Assembly (NCBI GenBank): GCA_947359465.1
Contig: OX375873.1
Coordinates: 133,068,899-133,132,898 of the forward strand
Direction: 5' to 3'
DNA: 64,000 nt
Origin: Metellina segmentata
Taxonomy: Eukaryota > Arthropoda > Arachnida > Araneae > Tetragnathidae
The notes below the pieces were generated by a model. That model did no database searches. It was not told the origin of the DNA and saw nothing but the letters and a program-made list of their open reading frames with translations. Below are positions 46,830 to 58,309 of the stretch, piece by piece (positions within the stretch are counted from its first letter, which is position 1; every line of letters begins with the position of its first letter). A program made the translations under genes and the position numbers.

Positions 46830-47105
46830 TAAACACTTTACATTACTTAACGAACAAAAACACTTTACATAACTTAACAAACAAAAACACTTTACATAAC
46901 TTAACAAACATAAACACTTTACATAACTTAATAAACAAAAACACACACTTTACATAACTTAACAAAAAAACACTTTACATAACTTTATAAATACTTTAGA
47001 TAACTTTATAAACACTTTACATAAATTTATAAACACTTTACATAACTTTATAAACACTTTAGATAACTTTATAAACCACTTTGCATAACTTTTAAAACAA
47101 ACTTT
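46830..47105. repeat. Minisatellite with ACACTTTACATAACTT core
   Basis: More than ten units share the core ACACTTTACATAACTT. Early units (to about 46950) are about 26-27 bp with a CAAACAAAA spacer. Later units shorten to about 20 bp with TATAAAC. An open frame across the early units repeats NTLHNLTNK, a by-product of the tandem repeat rather than a gene. Confidence 0.9.
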
Positions 47106-47109
47106 AATA

Positions 47110-47990
47110 TGAAAAACTCGATTTAGGCTATACTAGATTTAAAAATCTACTTCTGTAGCAATCTTTACACCAATAAGGTCAGATTTAAATACACCGCTTT
47201 CATACTGTGAGATTAACATTGGCTAAGCAAATCGGTTTTCGCAAAAAATAATTTAAAGCCAGATGCCACGAAATGATTACATTTTACAGAGCCCTAAGGC
47301 TACATTGAACTAAATTTGAGGCAATTTTTTATATGAACCTGCTACCTAACCAAATATGGAACCTATATTTTTACACAAGAATTTCCGGAGTGGTACTTTT
47401 TATCTCATGAGTACCACGGTACATTGCTCAATCATGGAGGCGTCGAATATTCCTGTCTTAGTCGCCTTGTTACTTAAAAACTAAACTGTTTTATTACCCA
47501 TCCATTAACAAAAAAGTTTCTTCAAAAATACGTTTGCTGAACTTGTATACAATGTTCCATTTTTAAATTATCCAGCTAGTTTCGTACTCTTCAAAGCGTA
47601 AACAATCGCTTCCACAGCCATCAATCACTGTCAAAGTATATAGATTGCTCCCTTAGGTATGTTTACTTTCTTCATAGGTCAACAATGCAACTAGTCAATA
47701 ATTCTAAAGTATCGTGATTTATATTCTTAACAATTTCGGAAAAGGGTTTGAGGCACTTTTTCCATTCTACGAGACTCATGTTTATGTGGATGTTCTCGAG
47801 TTTTAGTTTTTTAAATGAGCATTTTTACAATGATAAACAAGTATTTGAGTTACATATCGAATTATTCGTGCAATACGTAAGATGTCATTTCTATAAATCC
47901 TTGCGTTATACATTGCTATACTTGGCGTCACACACTAATACTGTAGAACATAATTATTTAACATTCACGTAAAAGTAATATAACTCATAT
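47110..47990. other. No gene recognised
   Basis: Mixed AT-rich spacer. The 74-codon frame at 47748-47972 has no domain. Confidence 0.4.
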
Positions 47991-47996
47991 TCGGTT

Positions 47997-48223
47997 GATT
48001 GGTTTTGGGGTTTTATGGCGCAAGGGCCATATTTGACCTTGTTGCCCCAGACACTAGACATGTAGTATCTAGTTATATAAATACACACAATGCAATTTTT
48101 ATTGATACAGAAGAGAAAAATACACCTAGGGAAGAATGCATATTACAGGAATTGAACCTGTACTACCTGCAACTCGAAGGTTGCTAGCATAGTGGATATA
48201 CCCGCTGCTCCACGACGGTCCCA
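47997..48223 (-). repeat. SINE-1, full-length copy
   Basis: Reverse complement order: head (GGACCGTCGTGGAGCAGCGG), then B box AGGTTCAATTCC. The body follows with TATTTTTCTCTTCTG and TATCAATAAAAA. The tail is AAATATGGCCCTTGCGCC, AAAACCCCAAAACC. Length is about 227 bp. A second, plus-oriented SINE-1 part lies about 75 bp away. Confidence 0.85.
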
Positions 48224-48296
48224 CACATATTAGGAAACATAATTATATATGACAGTTCTTTTTAATTTTATTCCTCCCTGCGTGTATTTATTTCTT

Positions 48297-48412
48297 TCGT
48301 CTGTGTCAATAAAAACTTTCATTGTGTGATGCCTGTTATATGACATTGTATGTTTTGCGTCTGGCGCAAAATGGCCAAATATGGCTCTTGTCCTATAAAA
48401 CTCCAACTATAC
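48297..48412 (+). repeat. SINE-1 tail half, plus orientation
   Basis: TGTGTCAATAAAAACTTTCA, then GGCGCAAAATGGCCAAATA and TAAAACTCC follow the body-to-tail order of SINE-1. The head is absent. It is inverted relative to the neighbour at 47997-48223. Confidence 0.7.
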
Positions 48413-48419
48413 CAACCCT

Positions 48420-49430
48420 TGAGATTTGAGTGTTTTAGTTAAGCTTATAATTTTCAAATATGTCATGCTATTAATTATAGGTACTGCTTTTAAAGCGTAT
48501 ATACCCGAGATTATAATTTTCCAAAACATTATTGCCAGACTGTAGTAGCATTATAACATGTTTTATTTACAAATTTAGGCATGATTTTATTATGTAACGA
48601 ACTTAACTATCATTAATAAACGAATATATAACTTCGTTTTCTGTAAAAGCTCAAATTCCGTATACAATTTTACATATTAACTTTCGTCTTTTCTTAAATA
48701 TTAAAAACATTTTATTCGTGTTAACAATTATTATAGATGCTATGTAAAGTCAAACCAAAATATGCTATTTTACTATGATTTTAGACTGATAATAAATCAC
48801 ACTAGTGAATATCATTTCCAAATATGTGTGTTTCATTCCATCAAAAAAATTTACTTAACTTTTACGATCCCTTAGCACAATGACAGTCAAGGAACGATAA
48901 ATTCGGAGAATTAATAGACAATCCTAATACATTCCATTACGTATATTCCATGCACTTATATACTAGTATGATAAAGTATTTGAAATAAAGGCATATTTGT
49001 TATTTATTTTCGTACAATAAAGTAGTTGAGTGAGAAATATTTTACATTTATATTTTCAAATAAACTCTACGTTATGTATCATATTATTGTTAAGCATTTT
49101 ATCGAACATCGTCAGACATACGAGATCATCCCCAAAACATGAATCTTAGAAAAGTATAAAGAGGGAAGGGGGTTCAACTGCATAGAATATTCTCTTATTT
49201 TTCTTTACAAAAATAGTATAAAACTACAAAAGGGAAAACATCGTACTGTGCTCTACGTATATAGCATTTTAAAAACGCAGAACATACAATGCGCTTTCCG
49301 TTTCGTTTTTCAATCTTACATATTTATCTAGATTATTTTTATTCACCGAATAAATTCTTAAACTAAACTCTCCCTTCGAAAGTCGATGTTCTAGAGATCT
49401 AAAAATGTTTAAAAATACATGCAGGTAGTT
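48420..49430. other. No gene recognised
   Basis: AT-rich spacer. Nothing identifiable. Confidence 0.4.
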
Positions 49431-49431
49431 G

Positions 49432-49650
49432 AATTTACGTTACACTGGAGCAACAGAATGGGTTATTGCCGACTGTCTGTGATTAGTGCAGAAAGAAAAT
49501 ATATGAGGTCACACCTCGAAATTCATAACCACGGTCAGATGACGAGTTGCTGCTAAGTTGTCACCCCACTCTCCTAAATTTCACAACAAGGCAATGTCAG
49601 GGTGTTTTTGAGACCACGGTAGATTTAACGCGTGCCACTTCCCACAAAAA
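49432..49650 (-). repeat. SINE-2, decayed
   Basis: ACGTTACACTGGAGCAACAG, then ACCACGGTCAGATGACGAG and CACCCCACTCTCCTAAATTT. The body block ACCACGGTAGATTTAACGCG follows. The head is not recognisable. Confidence 0.75.
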
Positions 49651-49724
49651 CGACAGTCTTCGTTTAAGTGCTGTAGGGAAAACTGCAGTTTAATTGGAAT
49701 AAATAATGAATGTATGATCTTTAG

Positions 49725-49805
49725 AGTTAGCATTGTTAGCAAAAAATTATCAATATCAAAACTGATTAGATCTTGTTGGACGTGATATGTCGTCATAAGA
49801 GGGAA
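49725..49805. repeat. CTCGTC palindromic-repeat module (variant)
   Basis: TATCAAAACTGATTAGATCT, then TTGGACGTGATATGTCGTC. It leads directly into the minisatellite. Confidence 0.6.
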
Positions 49806-50165
49806 ACACAATCATTATTATTAGGAAACACAATCATTATTATTAGAAAACCCGATCATTGTCATTAGAAGAAAGTTAGATCACTATCATCAAAAGGAAA
49901 CACGATCACCACCATTAAAAACACGATGCCTATCATTAAAAACGCAATCATTATTATTAGAAACACAATCACTATCATTAGAAGAAAGCATAATCACTAC
50001 CATTAGAAAATACGATCATTATCATTAGAAAACACGATCATTGTCACTAGAAGAAAATTCGATCACTATCATCAAAAGGAAACACGATCACTATCATTAG
50101 AAGAAAGCCCGATCACTATATCATTTGAAAACACGACCATTATCATTGGAAAACATGATAATTAT
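49800..50165. repeat. Minisatellite with ACACGATCATTATCATTAGA unit
   Basis: About fifteen imperfect units of 17-30 bp carry the core ACGATCATTATCATTAGA. Some are extended by AGAAAG or AAAGGAA. The array is bordered on both sides by CTCGTC palindromic modules. Confidence 0.9.
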
Positions 50166-50340
50166 CATCAGAAGAAAACTGAGCAGATCTTGGTCTTGTT
50201 ATCATAAGACATCGGAAATATCTTAATGACGAGATATCTCGTCAGTATCAAAATTGGCCAGGTCTTGATGAACGAGATATCTCGTTATTATTAAAATTGG
50301 TCAGATCTGGATGAGCGAGATCTCTCATAGAAACTGCTTG
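50165..50340. repeat. CTCGTC palindromic-repeat modules (three palindromes)
   Basis: ATGACGAGATATCTCGTCA (perfect GACGAGATATCTCGTC), GATGAACGAGATATCTCGTT and GATGAGCGAGATCTCTCAT are spaced about 40-50 bp. They are separated by AAAATTGGCCAGGTCTTGAT-type blocks. This is the clearest copy of the family. Confidence 0.85.
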
Positions 50341-51280
50341 AAGGGTTAATGCAGATGATTTTTTTACAATTCCAATTTGTAATAGACTTTATTTGAGAGG
50401 CTCGGACATTCACTTCAGTCACACCAAGCACTGGGTATCAAAAACTCAAAATATCAAAAGGCAACACTTCCAGACATGATGCATTCATTCGTATAAAGTT
50501 GCCACCAAATCCTGCCATCGAGGTTTGGTCGGGCGGGCCGAAGTGGCGCACATAAATTTTCCAGAACTTTGCCCACATTGGGTCAGGCCAGTGGGATCGC
50601 TTATGAGCTCGGATAAGAAATGGGGCCAGCGCGATATGACGCCGAAAAATAGACTTCTAACCAACGAGACTCGACCTAATATATTTTAGAAATAAACCCG
50701 GGGAATGAGATCCCGTTCGTCTTTGAGGGAAAAGGTAAGGGAATGGGATGAAGGGAGAAAACAAAGAAGCAAAAAAGAAGACCAAAGTGTTTTCCGTCTT
50801 TAGAGAATTGTAGGGAATCATAGATCAGGGGTGGCAACACGGACTTCGGGATTTGAGAAAAGCTCGATGCGAATGAAGTTTGTTTGTATCCTTTGTTTTG
50901 CTTTTTCTTCCTTCGTGGTGCTGCGTTTTTGTTGCTGCTGCTGTAGTGACGGTGGCTTTTGGTGAGGAATGGCGGCTATTTGTTTCGCGTTATTTGTGGT
51001 CATTGCTTCGACTGGCAGGCATTTTATTTCGGGTTTAAAGTTAAACGGCATTACTGAAAATTATGGTGGACGGGGATGGATTTTATGTTTGGTCAATGCA
51101 GCTGAAGAAAACTTCTCGACATAATTGAAAGTCCTCAATAAGAAAACTACGAAATCGTATTTATTTCAATGGGTGACGCGACTTGACGGTCAATTTTGGA
51201 GCTACTGTAATCATAATATTTTTGAAGTTCTGATTATTTGTAGAAGTTGCTACTATGATTTTCATTTGACAATCTATACA
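50341..51280. other. GC-richer unique island, no gene recognised
   Basis: 50500-51060 has elevated GC. A minus frame (50818-51051) encodes QQQQQ from a short CTG/CAG run and has no other motif. The island is not repeated in the window. Confidence 0.35.
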
Positions 51281-51286
51281 TATAAT

Positions 51287-51770
51287 TCTCTTACATGGCA
51301 CACAAAAGGGACGTTTTTTGTTATTGTGTTTTGGCAACACTGTACGATTGTTTGTTTAACACTAAGCCTTGCGCATCAATTGAATCTATAGCGTTATCCT
51401 TAGAAATTCTTTTGAAAAAAAGTGAATATTAGTCGAGCTGTTGCAGCTTACGAACAATATGCTGGGTATTCGGTTTCCAAAGCAGCTTTCACATTTTGAG
51501 TCAAAACTTGCTCATTGTTTTTATTTGAATTCCAATTTGTTTGGGTTCTGATTCCAGAGGTACTGTATAACTTTTCTGTAGTACAACAAATTTAAACTTG
51601 AAAAATATATTTTTGGAAATCTATATTTTGTAAGCAATACCTTCTGCTAGGACACATGTCTTCATTCATGCGAGCGAAGCAAGTAAGGTTCGCGCACCGA
51701 ATCAATAAGGATTGCAAAGCAATGCTCCTGTTGTTGACGAGCGTTAGCAATCAAGAGGCGGCCCTCCTGG
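51287..51770 (+). mobile_element. Helitron-like non-autonomous element B
   Basis: It starts TCTCTTACATGGCACACAA and ends GGCGGCCCTCCTGG followed by T (a CTGG variant of the CTRR end). The interior is collinear with element C, for example GAATATTAGTCGAGCTGTTG and AATATGCTGGGTATTC. The hairpin has decayed. Confidence 0.75.
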
Positions 51771-52116
51771 TATTATATAATATCATTATATAACCTTAAA
51801 ACTGCCTAAGTAATAAAGCAAATTGAATTATTAATTTAGAAGGAATTAAATTTAAGACTCTTCCTATTAATAATTAACTAATTTGTAATCGATATATACT
51901 TTAATAGGAATAAGAAAAGTATGTTACTTAACTTATTAAATGTGAGTGAATTACAGAATTAAATCAGTTAATCTTACATTCATAAATTTCACATATATTA
52001 TACTCTGCAATAAAATTAACCTTAATTAACATAACTTAAAACACATTATACACTGCTAAAATGTATTATCAATGTGTAATTTTAACAGTACATAAATATT
52101 TAATGCATTACATAAA

Positions 52117-52120
<4 letters not shown>

Positions 52121-52182
<62 letters not shown>
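52121..52182. repeat. (TA)n microsatellite at the 5' edge of element C
   Basis: Uninterrupted alternating TA of about 60 bp directly precedes TTCTCTTACG. Confidence 0.95.
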
Positions 52183-52183
<1 letters not shown>

Positions 52184-52625
52184 CTCTTACGTGGCACGCA
52201 AAAAAGACGTTATTTGCTATCACGTTTTTTCAACACTGTACAATTGTTTGTTTACCACGAAGTCTCGGGCATCAAGTGAATTTATGACGTTATCGGATAA
52301 CATTTTATTGATAAAAATGAATATTAGTCGAACTGTTGCAGCTTATAATGCTGGGTATTTGATTTCCAAAGCAGCGCTCACATTTCGAGTCAAAATTTGC
52401 TCAGTTTTCATTTAAATTCGAAATTGTTCGAGTTCTGATTCAAAAGCTACTGTATAATTTTTCTGTTGTACAACAAATTTATTTTTGAAAGATATTTTTT
52501 TGGAACATCATTTTTTGAAAAAAAACGAGCGAAGCGAGCAAGGTTTGCGTAGCCAACCAATGCGGATTGCAAAGTAATCTTCCGAGTGTCGGTGAGCGTT
52601 AGCGAGTAGGGGGCGGGCCCCCTAG
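52183..52625 (+). mobile_element. Helitron-like non-autonomous element C
   Basis: The 5' end is TCTCTTACGTGGCACGC. The 3' end is GAGTAGGGGGCGGGCCCCCT then AG, with host T. The subterminal palindromic block GAGCGAAGCGAGCAAGG is present. At about 440 bp it is the shortest and best-preserved copy. It lies about 410 bp downstream of element B in the same orientation. Confidence 0.8.
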
Positions 52626-52629
52626 TACA

Positions 52630-55430
52630 CACATAAAGCATTAAAGCATTTTAAAATAGGCTGTATAATATATTAGAATTTCATGGTATAATTATTACAT
52701 TTCTGTGACACATTGTTTGTTTTTCCTTATAATATAAACTTACGTAAATGCATTTCCCTGATTCAAATATCTAAGATGAATATTTCTCTGATTTTCCTAA
52801 CATTTTCAGAAATACTTACTCTTATCTTTTTTTTAAATAAATCTAAAAATCCTTATTACTTTCTTTTCCTAGTTACGTTCGAAGCAAGCTTAGTCCTGTT
52901 TTTAAATTCATTTAAATATTTATGGCTTTAGTTACTATATTCCTACATTGACAATAGGGATATGATAACATTAAATAAATCAGTAGGTTATGTAGGGTAT
53001 ATTTACCTAGGATGTTTTTAACTCAAATGATTCTAAACACTTTTACGTGCAATCGTCAAACAGGTGCTTTAACGGATAGATCTACACATTGCAAATTTAT
53101 TCTTAGTAACTTACATAAATAGAATGAACAGAATTTTAAAAACAAAAATATACATATAATTGTTTTAGCATCTTTAGTGAGGGGAAGAAGAAACCTTTGA
53201 AGAAACAAAATATTAAGAGGATTGAGACAATGAAACAATAAAAAATATACGATATTGAGAGTTGATTGAATTACCAATAATTCCGCCAAAGCCTCGTTCA
53301 TAAATAATACGATTCTCATTTCATAAGTTAGCATAATTTATTATTAGTTTTACGTCAGTTTTATATACCTTTATTAATTCACAAGCTATTTTTCCTAACA
53401 GAATAATAGTTATCTTCACATAAAAATAATTTTACTTTGATACACACTGTTTAACATTTATATGCAAACTGTCTTTTTGGGTAATTTTATGAAACGTTGG
53501 TTGGGGTTTATTGGCTGCACCAAGTGCAAGATTAAATCATGTTCTGTTATTTGATATCAGAAGAACAATTTAAAGGAATCTAAAAATGTGAAAACACACA
53601 AGCAAGGTATTTAAGTATCTTGTCAAAACTAAAGCTTAAAAAAGCTCAATTATGAAAATTTATTAAAATAAGATTAATTATGTAAGTAATAAAATGTCAG
53701 TGATGTGAAGGCACCTAGTGATGAATGTGGATGGTGATTAAACAAATTAGATTCAACAGGTTGTGTTTAAAAATAAAGTTGCTGAAACTGCCAAAGACCA
53801 GTACCAGGTGTTAAAATAAGTATGGAAATAGGCACGATGCTTGCACGGTGGTGTTGTTTCACCGACCGATAAATAACGCTTTGGAGTATGTAAGATGTAA
53901 ACAGTATCTTTATAGTTTAAGAGGTTAGAGGCGTAATTCAAAATAATTTTAGCAACTTTACATAGAGGGAACACGTTCAAGCTTGAAAATTTTAAGCATT
54001 TCTGTTTATCTACATTTTTCCTGGGCTTCGTAGACAAAAGTTTTCGATCGTTAAAACTGCTTCCACTCGAAACTTCGCCAATAATCGCGCCAAATATTGT
54101 TTTCCTTCCAGTCATGATCTTGGAGCATGTAATAGAGTCATCGCTTCCCAATCGGCAGAAAACCGTTTGGTGAGAACAAAGCAAAGATGGCCGCCTCGTT
54201 CTCCGTGTAACTCCTTAACGTATCGGTAAACCATTAGTCGGCAGAAAATAGTTTTAGTTTTCTCTACAGCCTTATAATAGCAGCTTTTTTCACTTTCGAC
54301 AAACTGTCGATGACTGTGACCGTCGGTAAATGGAGTTTCAACTTATCTTTTGAACGGAGAAATTTTTATGAAGTGAATCGATTTTTCGGATGACTTTATT
54401 ACAGTTGGATTCGTCAGAAACTTTGTTCGCTGAACTGAGTGATATTTTGAAATGGAGAGAATTCCTGAATGGAAGTTTTCTTTAGCTTTTGTTACAAACT
54501 GTGCTTAATCGTGGCTTTCGAGGCTAACACGCACCGACGTTTCAAGTAATGTTGTTTGCTTTAAAGTAAAGAGTGAAAAATTAGAGAACAAGACTGCTTT
54601 GGACTCATTTTTTACACTTTTCTTTAAATTTACTCATTAAAATTTCTAATACATTTTATTTAGAGAACGCTACAATTTAAAACAAATCTTGTTCAAGTAA
54701 ATAAGTTTATTAACATGAAATTTTAAAATCCAGTGTTAATTATTGATCTTTGCTTCAAACTGTATAGTAAAATTAAAACATTTTATTTCCTCAATAGTTA
54801 TTTTAATGCATTCTATAAGACAACTATATTTTTATTATTTTTTTAAATCTTATAATTACATGATTATTCGAGTGAATTGTTTGATTTGACAATGCTTCAT
54901 TTCTATCTTTCATAGTTAATAGTCTCAGTTTAAAAGCGTTTTCACTCTAAATGAATACATATATCCTATTCCATTTTGATGAATTCTTAGTTTAATTAAT
55001 TCTAAAATGTTAAAATAATGCTGAAATTCAGTAGAAAAACCTTCAAAGTTAACATTTATTCTAAGAGAAGGTACATAAAAAAATTTCTAACCAAATACTA
55101 TTAAATGACTGAACCACTATCACAAACTTTTAGAAATTATATACTTAGAGTTTATAGCTAAATGTACATTTAGTATATATGATTTGAAAGTTTGAATACA
55201 TTCCCATTTTTTGCAAATAATTTTGTTTGCATATTGGGAAGGGAAAACCTTTCTGGTAAAACTTTAAATCTGTTCATGCCGAAAATATTTGTAAAGAATT
55301 GTAAACTATTGATATAATATTCTCCTGTTTAAAGAAACATTTCTTCAAAAACTTGTATTCCCAATATCGACAAACTCAATTTGGATTTATGACATACCAA
55401 GAGATATGCTCATACTCGTCTTTATAGATT
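52630..55430. other. No gene recognised; GC-richer patch at 53950-54560
   Basis: Mostly AT-rich. A minus frame of 143 codons (53753-54184) has no recognisable domain. 53495-53545 weakly resembles a SINE-1 tail (GTTGGGGTTTATTGGCTGC, one spacing off). Nothing else is identifiable. Confidence 0.35.
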
Positions 55431-55431
55431 T

Positions 55432-55620
55432 AATATATATATATATATGTTTGCTGTCTGTACAAGTCTACACCACTCGACCAATTCACACCAAACCATT
55501 TTTATTTTGGAATCCTGCGGGACGATAGACTAACTTTTAACACCAGTTCTATTTGTCCTAGGTGTATATAAAGGGCCAAAAGCAATTCTAAATCGCCATA
55601 TAAATAACATTCAGTATAAA
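55432..55620 (+). repeat. TA-linked repeat 5' end
   Basis: A TA run is followed by TGTTTGCTGTCTGTACAAG, then CTCGACCAATTCACACCAAA. This layout (TA tract, TGTTTG/TCTGT, then a CCAATTYACACCAAA block) is typical of the 5' regions of Helitron-like or related repeats in arthropods. Its 3' extent is unknown. Confidence 0.45.
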
Positions 55621-56149
55621 ACAATTGAATTACGCAGCTGTGATTTTTTTACCAGTGTTAGTAAAAACTCATGTGTTCCAATAATATTGTTTTACCAGCA
55701 TTACTAAAAAAAAAAAAAAAACAGTTTTTTTCCGAGACAAATAAAATTTTAATATTTATGTTTAAACTGACCATTTATTTCTTGTTGTAAGGTAAATAAT
55801 TTATAAATGTTTCATTAATGAAAAAATAATATTTCAAACATTTAAATTTACGTAACTAACGTTTTGTAATGGAACAGGAAAACCCCAAACGAAAAATTCA
55901 TTTATGATAAAAGCATAGTTTTGCTACTTGGGTCTGGCAACACCAAAATTTAATGTTTAAGTTTTCAATTTTATTTAAAATTATGTCTGCTGCGAAGCTT
56001 ACAACGAAAGGTTATGGTCTTATTTGAGGATTGCCAAGTATTATAACTGCGTTATTTTTATAAATAAATTATTATTGTCTTTATCAATATTATTCAAAAG
56101 TCTTTTGTCGAATTGTTATATTTCAGAATATTTTTAGGATGTCGAAATT

Positions 56150-56720
56150 TGACACGTTCGCACATATATATTTTTTTGTTCAGTATTCTGTATTTTTTCA
56201 ATTATTGGAATTTAGTAATGCTTGTAGTTGTGCGTTACGGTACCTATTGCAGATATTTTATTTTGAAGTTCAATTTTAATGATCCATGCATTTCCTGCAA
56301 TATATCCGACATGGGTCATATCTTGGAGGTGTATGTATATTTCGACCAACTTTCCTTAAATATAAGATTGAATAATTAATGATTTCTAGATTTTTGTCTC
56401 ATAAAAATCAATACAAAATTTAAAATACAAAGTTTTTTTTTGTAAGATGTGTAACTTCTTGTTTTAAAATGACCGGAATTTTGTTTCTCTTTTTATGTAT
56501 GTGTTCCAGTATTTTAAAATTAAAGATATATTATTTAGGAGTTAAATTTTAACGCATTATTTATCTTTTGGGTAATATTGCTAGACATAAGTAATCTTTG
56601 GCGGTATATGTATAATTCGACCAACTTTCTTTCAATCTTTGGTTGAATACGCAATGGTGTCTATAGTGCTGTTTAATAAAAATATATAAAATATTCAAAT
56701 CAAATCAAGTATGTTGCGTC
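56150..56720. repeat. Local imperfect direct duplication
   Basis: The segment near 56325-56420 (GTATATTTCGACCAACTTTC, then ATAAAAATCAATACAAAATT) recurs near 56605-56700 (GTATAATTCGACCAACTTTC, then AATAAAAATATATAAAATAT). The offset is about 280 bp. Confidence 0.6.
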
Positions 56721-56884
56721 ATTTTTTATTTTAAAGATACTGGTGAAGTTAAAAAAAATCGCTTTAAAAGATGATGGGAAACGTTGAATTAAAACGGGTT
56801 GTCATACATTGTAATTCTCATATACGTATTTCAAAATTTTGATACAGCTTTTCATTGAAAAACGATTAAAATCAAATAAAATTA

Positions 56885-56896
56885 CCCCCCCCCCCT
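56885..56896. repeat. Poly-C tract (12 C)
   Basis: An uninterrupted run of C, followed by CTCAAATAAAATTAC-type sequence that also occurs just before it (AATCAAATAAAATTAC), so the tract sits inside a short duplication. Confidence 0.9.
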
Positions 56897-57429
56897 TTTA
56901 CTCAAATAAAATTACTTTTTTTTCATGTTTCATGGGTGTTATTGAAAGCTGACCAGTAATTACACCTATCATTCTAAATAAGTACGTGGTTTCCATTTAA
57001 GAAACGAATCTCTGAATTTTAAAAGTATCATAAGGGTTCGATTTCCAACTGAATGTCTGTTGGATTAAAGAGAATTTTAAACAAGTTTTTAGTGATCTTA
57101 GAATAATATCATAGTGTTTTCTTAATAATTTGGAAAAACTTAAAGTTTTTGTTTTAGTTGACAAAATTTCTAGGTTGCGTAGTGAAGCTGTTCATAGACA
57201 ACTTAGATTTATGTGAACCATTCGTTGGATTCATTGATTTTCTTTTGTAAAAGCGACGTTAAATCGGTTTTTGTTCATTAAAAAATAGGAATTGACTGAG
57301 TTCAATTGTTTACACTAATGTCATTTATTTTGTCAATTATTTACTCCGCTTTTACACATGCCAATGAAGGGAACTGTCAAACAAATAAGTTTGCTTCAAA
57401 CTAAATTCGAAACAAATGCAGTAACAATT

Positions 57430-57870
57430 TAACTTACCATCCCCTCATATTGATAATGAAATTCGAAAACATGGCATACCAGGTGCAAGAATGCCGCAAC
57501 TGAAACATATTTATATAAAAACTAACTACAACTCTATTCCTTGAAAATACACCATTTTTACTGGAAATGAACGAACGGGAATATTCGCAATCAGTTCAAA
57601 ACTCAAAATCGACTTATGTAGTAGTCACCCTATAAAAAGAGCAGCAGAAGTTCGATGTGTATGAATTTGATTACATGGATGGATCTATCATGTATGCATA
57701 TTTGCATCCAAAGTTAATTGGAAATGCCATTAAAAGGTAAAACAATACTAGCGAGAGTAAACGAAATCATTTTTGTTTTTCTCTCTTCGAGTGATCTCTA
57801 CGAGATATACCGTGCATGAATATATACCGGCAGCAGAAAGAGCATAAAACTGCTACGTACGTCGCAGAAC
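57430..57870 (+). repeat. R1 repeat family, 3' part (decayed)
   Basis: CATGGCATACCAGGTGCAAG, then AAAACTCAAAATCGACTTAT, TTCGATGTGTATGAATTTGA and TTTGCATCCAAAGTTAATTG align with 3440-3700, 13025-13100 and 17300-17375. It carries an octamer-like ATTTGCAT at 57700-57707, the same place in the repeat as GGATTTGCATTC near 17350. Confidence 0.55.
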
Positions 57871-57919
57871 AAACAAAGCATTTGCAGAACAATTTTTCCT
57901 TAATTTTACCATATTTTTA

Positions 57920-58297
57920 GCAGATTTTTTTTCAATCATAAGTTAGGATGTTCTGCAGTGTAAAGCGCGCTTCTTGCCACACCTTTCTTCTTTTCTAGCT
58001 ACGCAACAAGCTCTCTACACCATACAAATTACAACAAAACTTTATAAATAACACATCTTCGACGTCAATGACAAAATATTTAACTTTAAAGGTTATCGAC
58101 AGAATTGTTAATTCTGAAAGAATGCCTGCCTTGGTTTTAAATAAAGAAAGTTAATTAATTTTGATGTTTTAATATGTAATACATACGTATTTATCCTATA
58201 ATTTTGTTTAACGTCTGTTTTTGATTTTACTGCAATTTTCAAAATTTGGACTAAATGCCTCCAGAACAATTGCAATTGCTTAGAGTTACATTCAGTG
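57920..58297 (+). repeat. Dispersed repeat P, copy 2
   Basis: See the matching blocks at 26335-26722. Here ATCATAAGTTAGGATG, GTTCTGCAGTGTAAAG, AACAAGCTCTCTACACC, GTCAATGACAAAATATTTAA and AAATAAAGAAAGTTAATTAA. Confidence 0.8.
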
Positions 58298-58309
58298 TCA
58301 ATACTTCTT

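Noticed and set aside
46772..46957. Open frame with repeated NTLHNLTNK peptide
   Set aside because: The peptide repeat is simply the translation of the minisatellite. The frame has no conserved start context, and the DNA repeat changes unit length further on.
46830..47105. CRISPR array
   Set aside because: There are no unique spacers of constant length; it is a eukaryotic minisatellite.
49800..50165. CRISPR array
   Set aside because: Spacers are absent or vary from none to a few bases, and the units are imperfect tandem copies.
50818..51051. Poly-Gln protein on the minus strand
   Set aside because: The Gln run comes from five CAG/CAA-type codons in a short repeat. Nothing else supports coding.
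53753..54184. 143-codon minus-strand frame
   Set aside because: It has no motif or plausible splice context and spans the boundary between AT-rich spacer and a GC-richer patch; probably chance.
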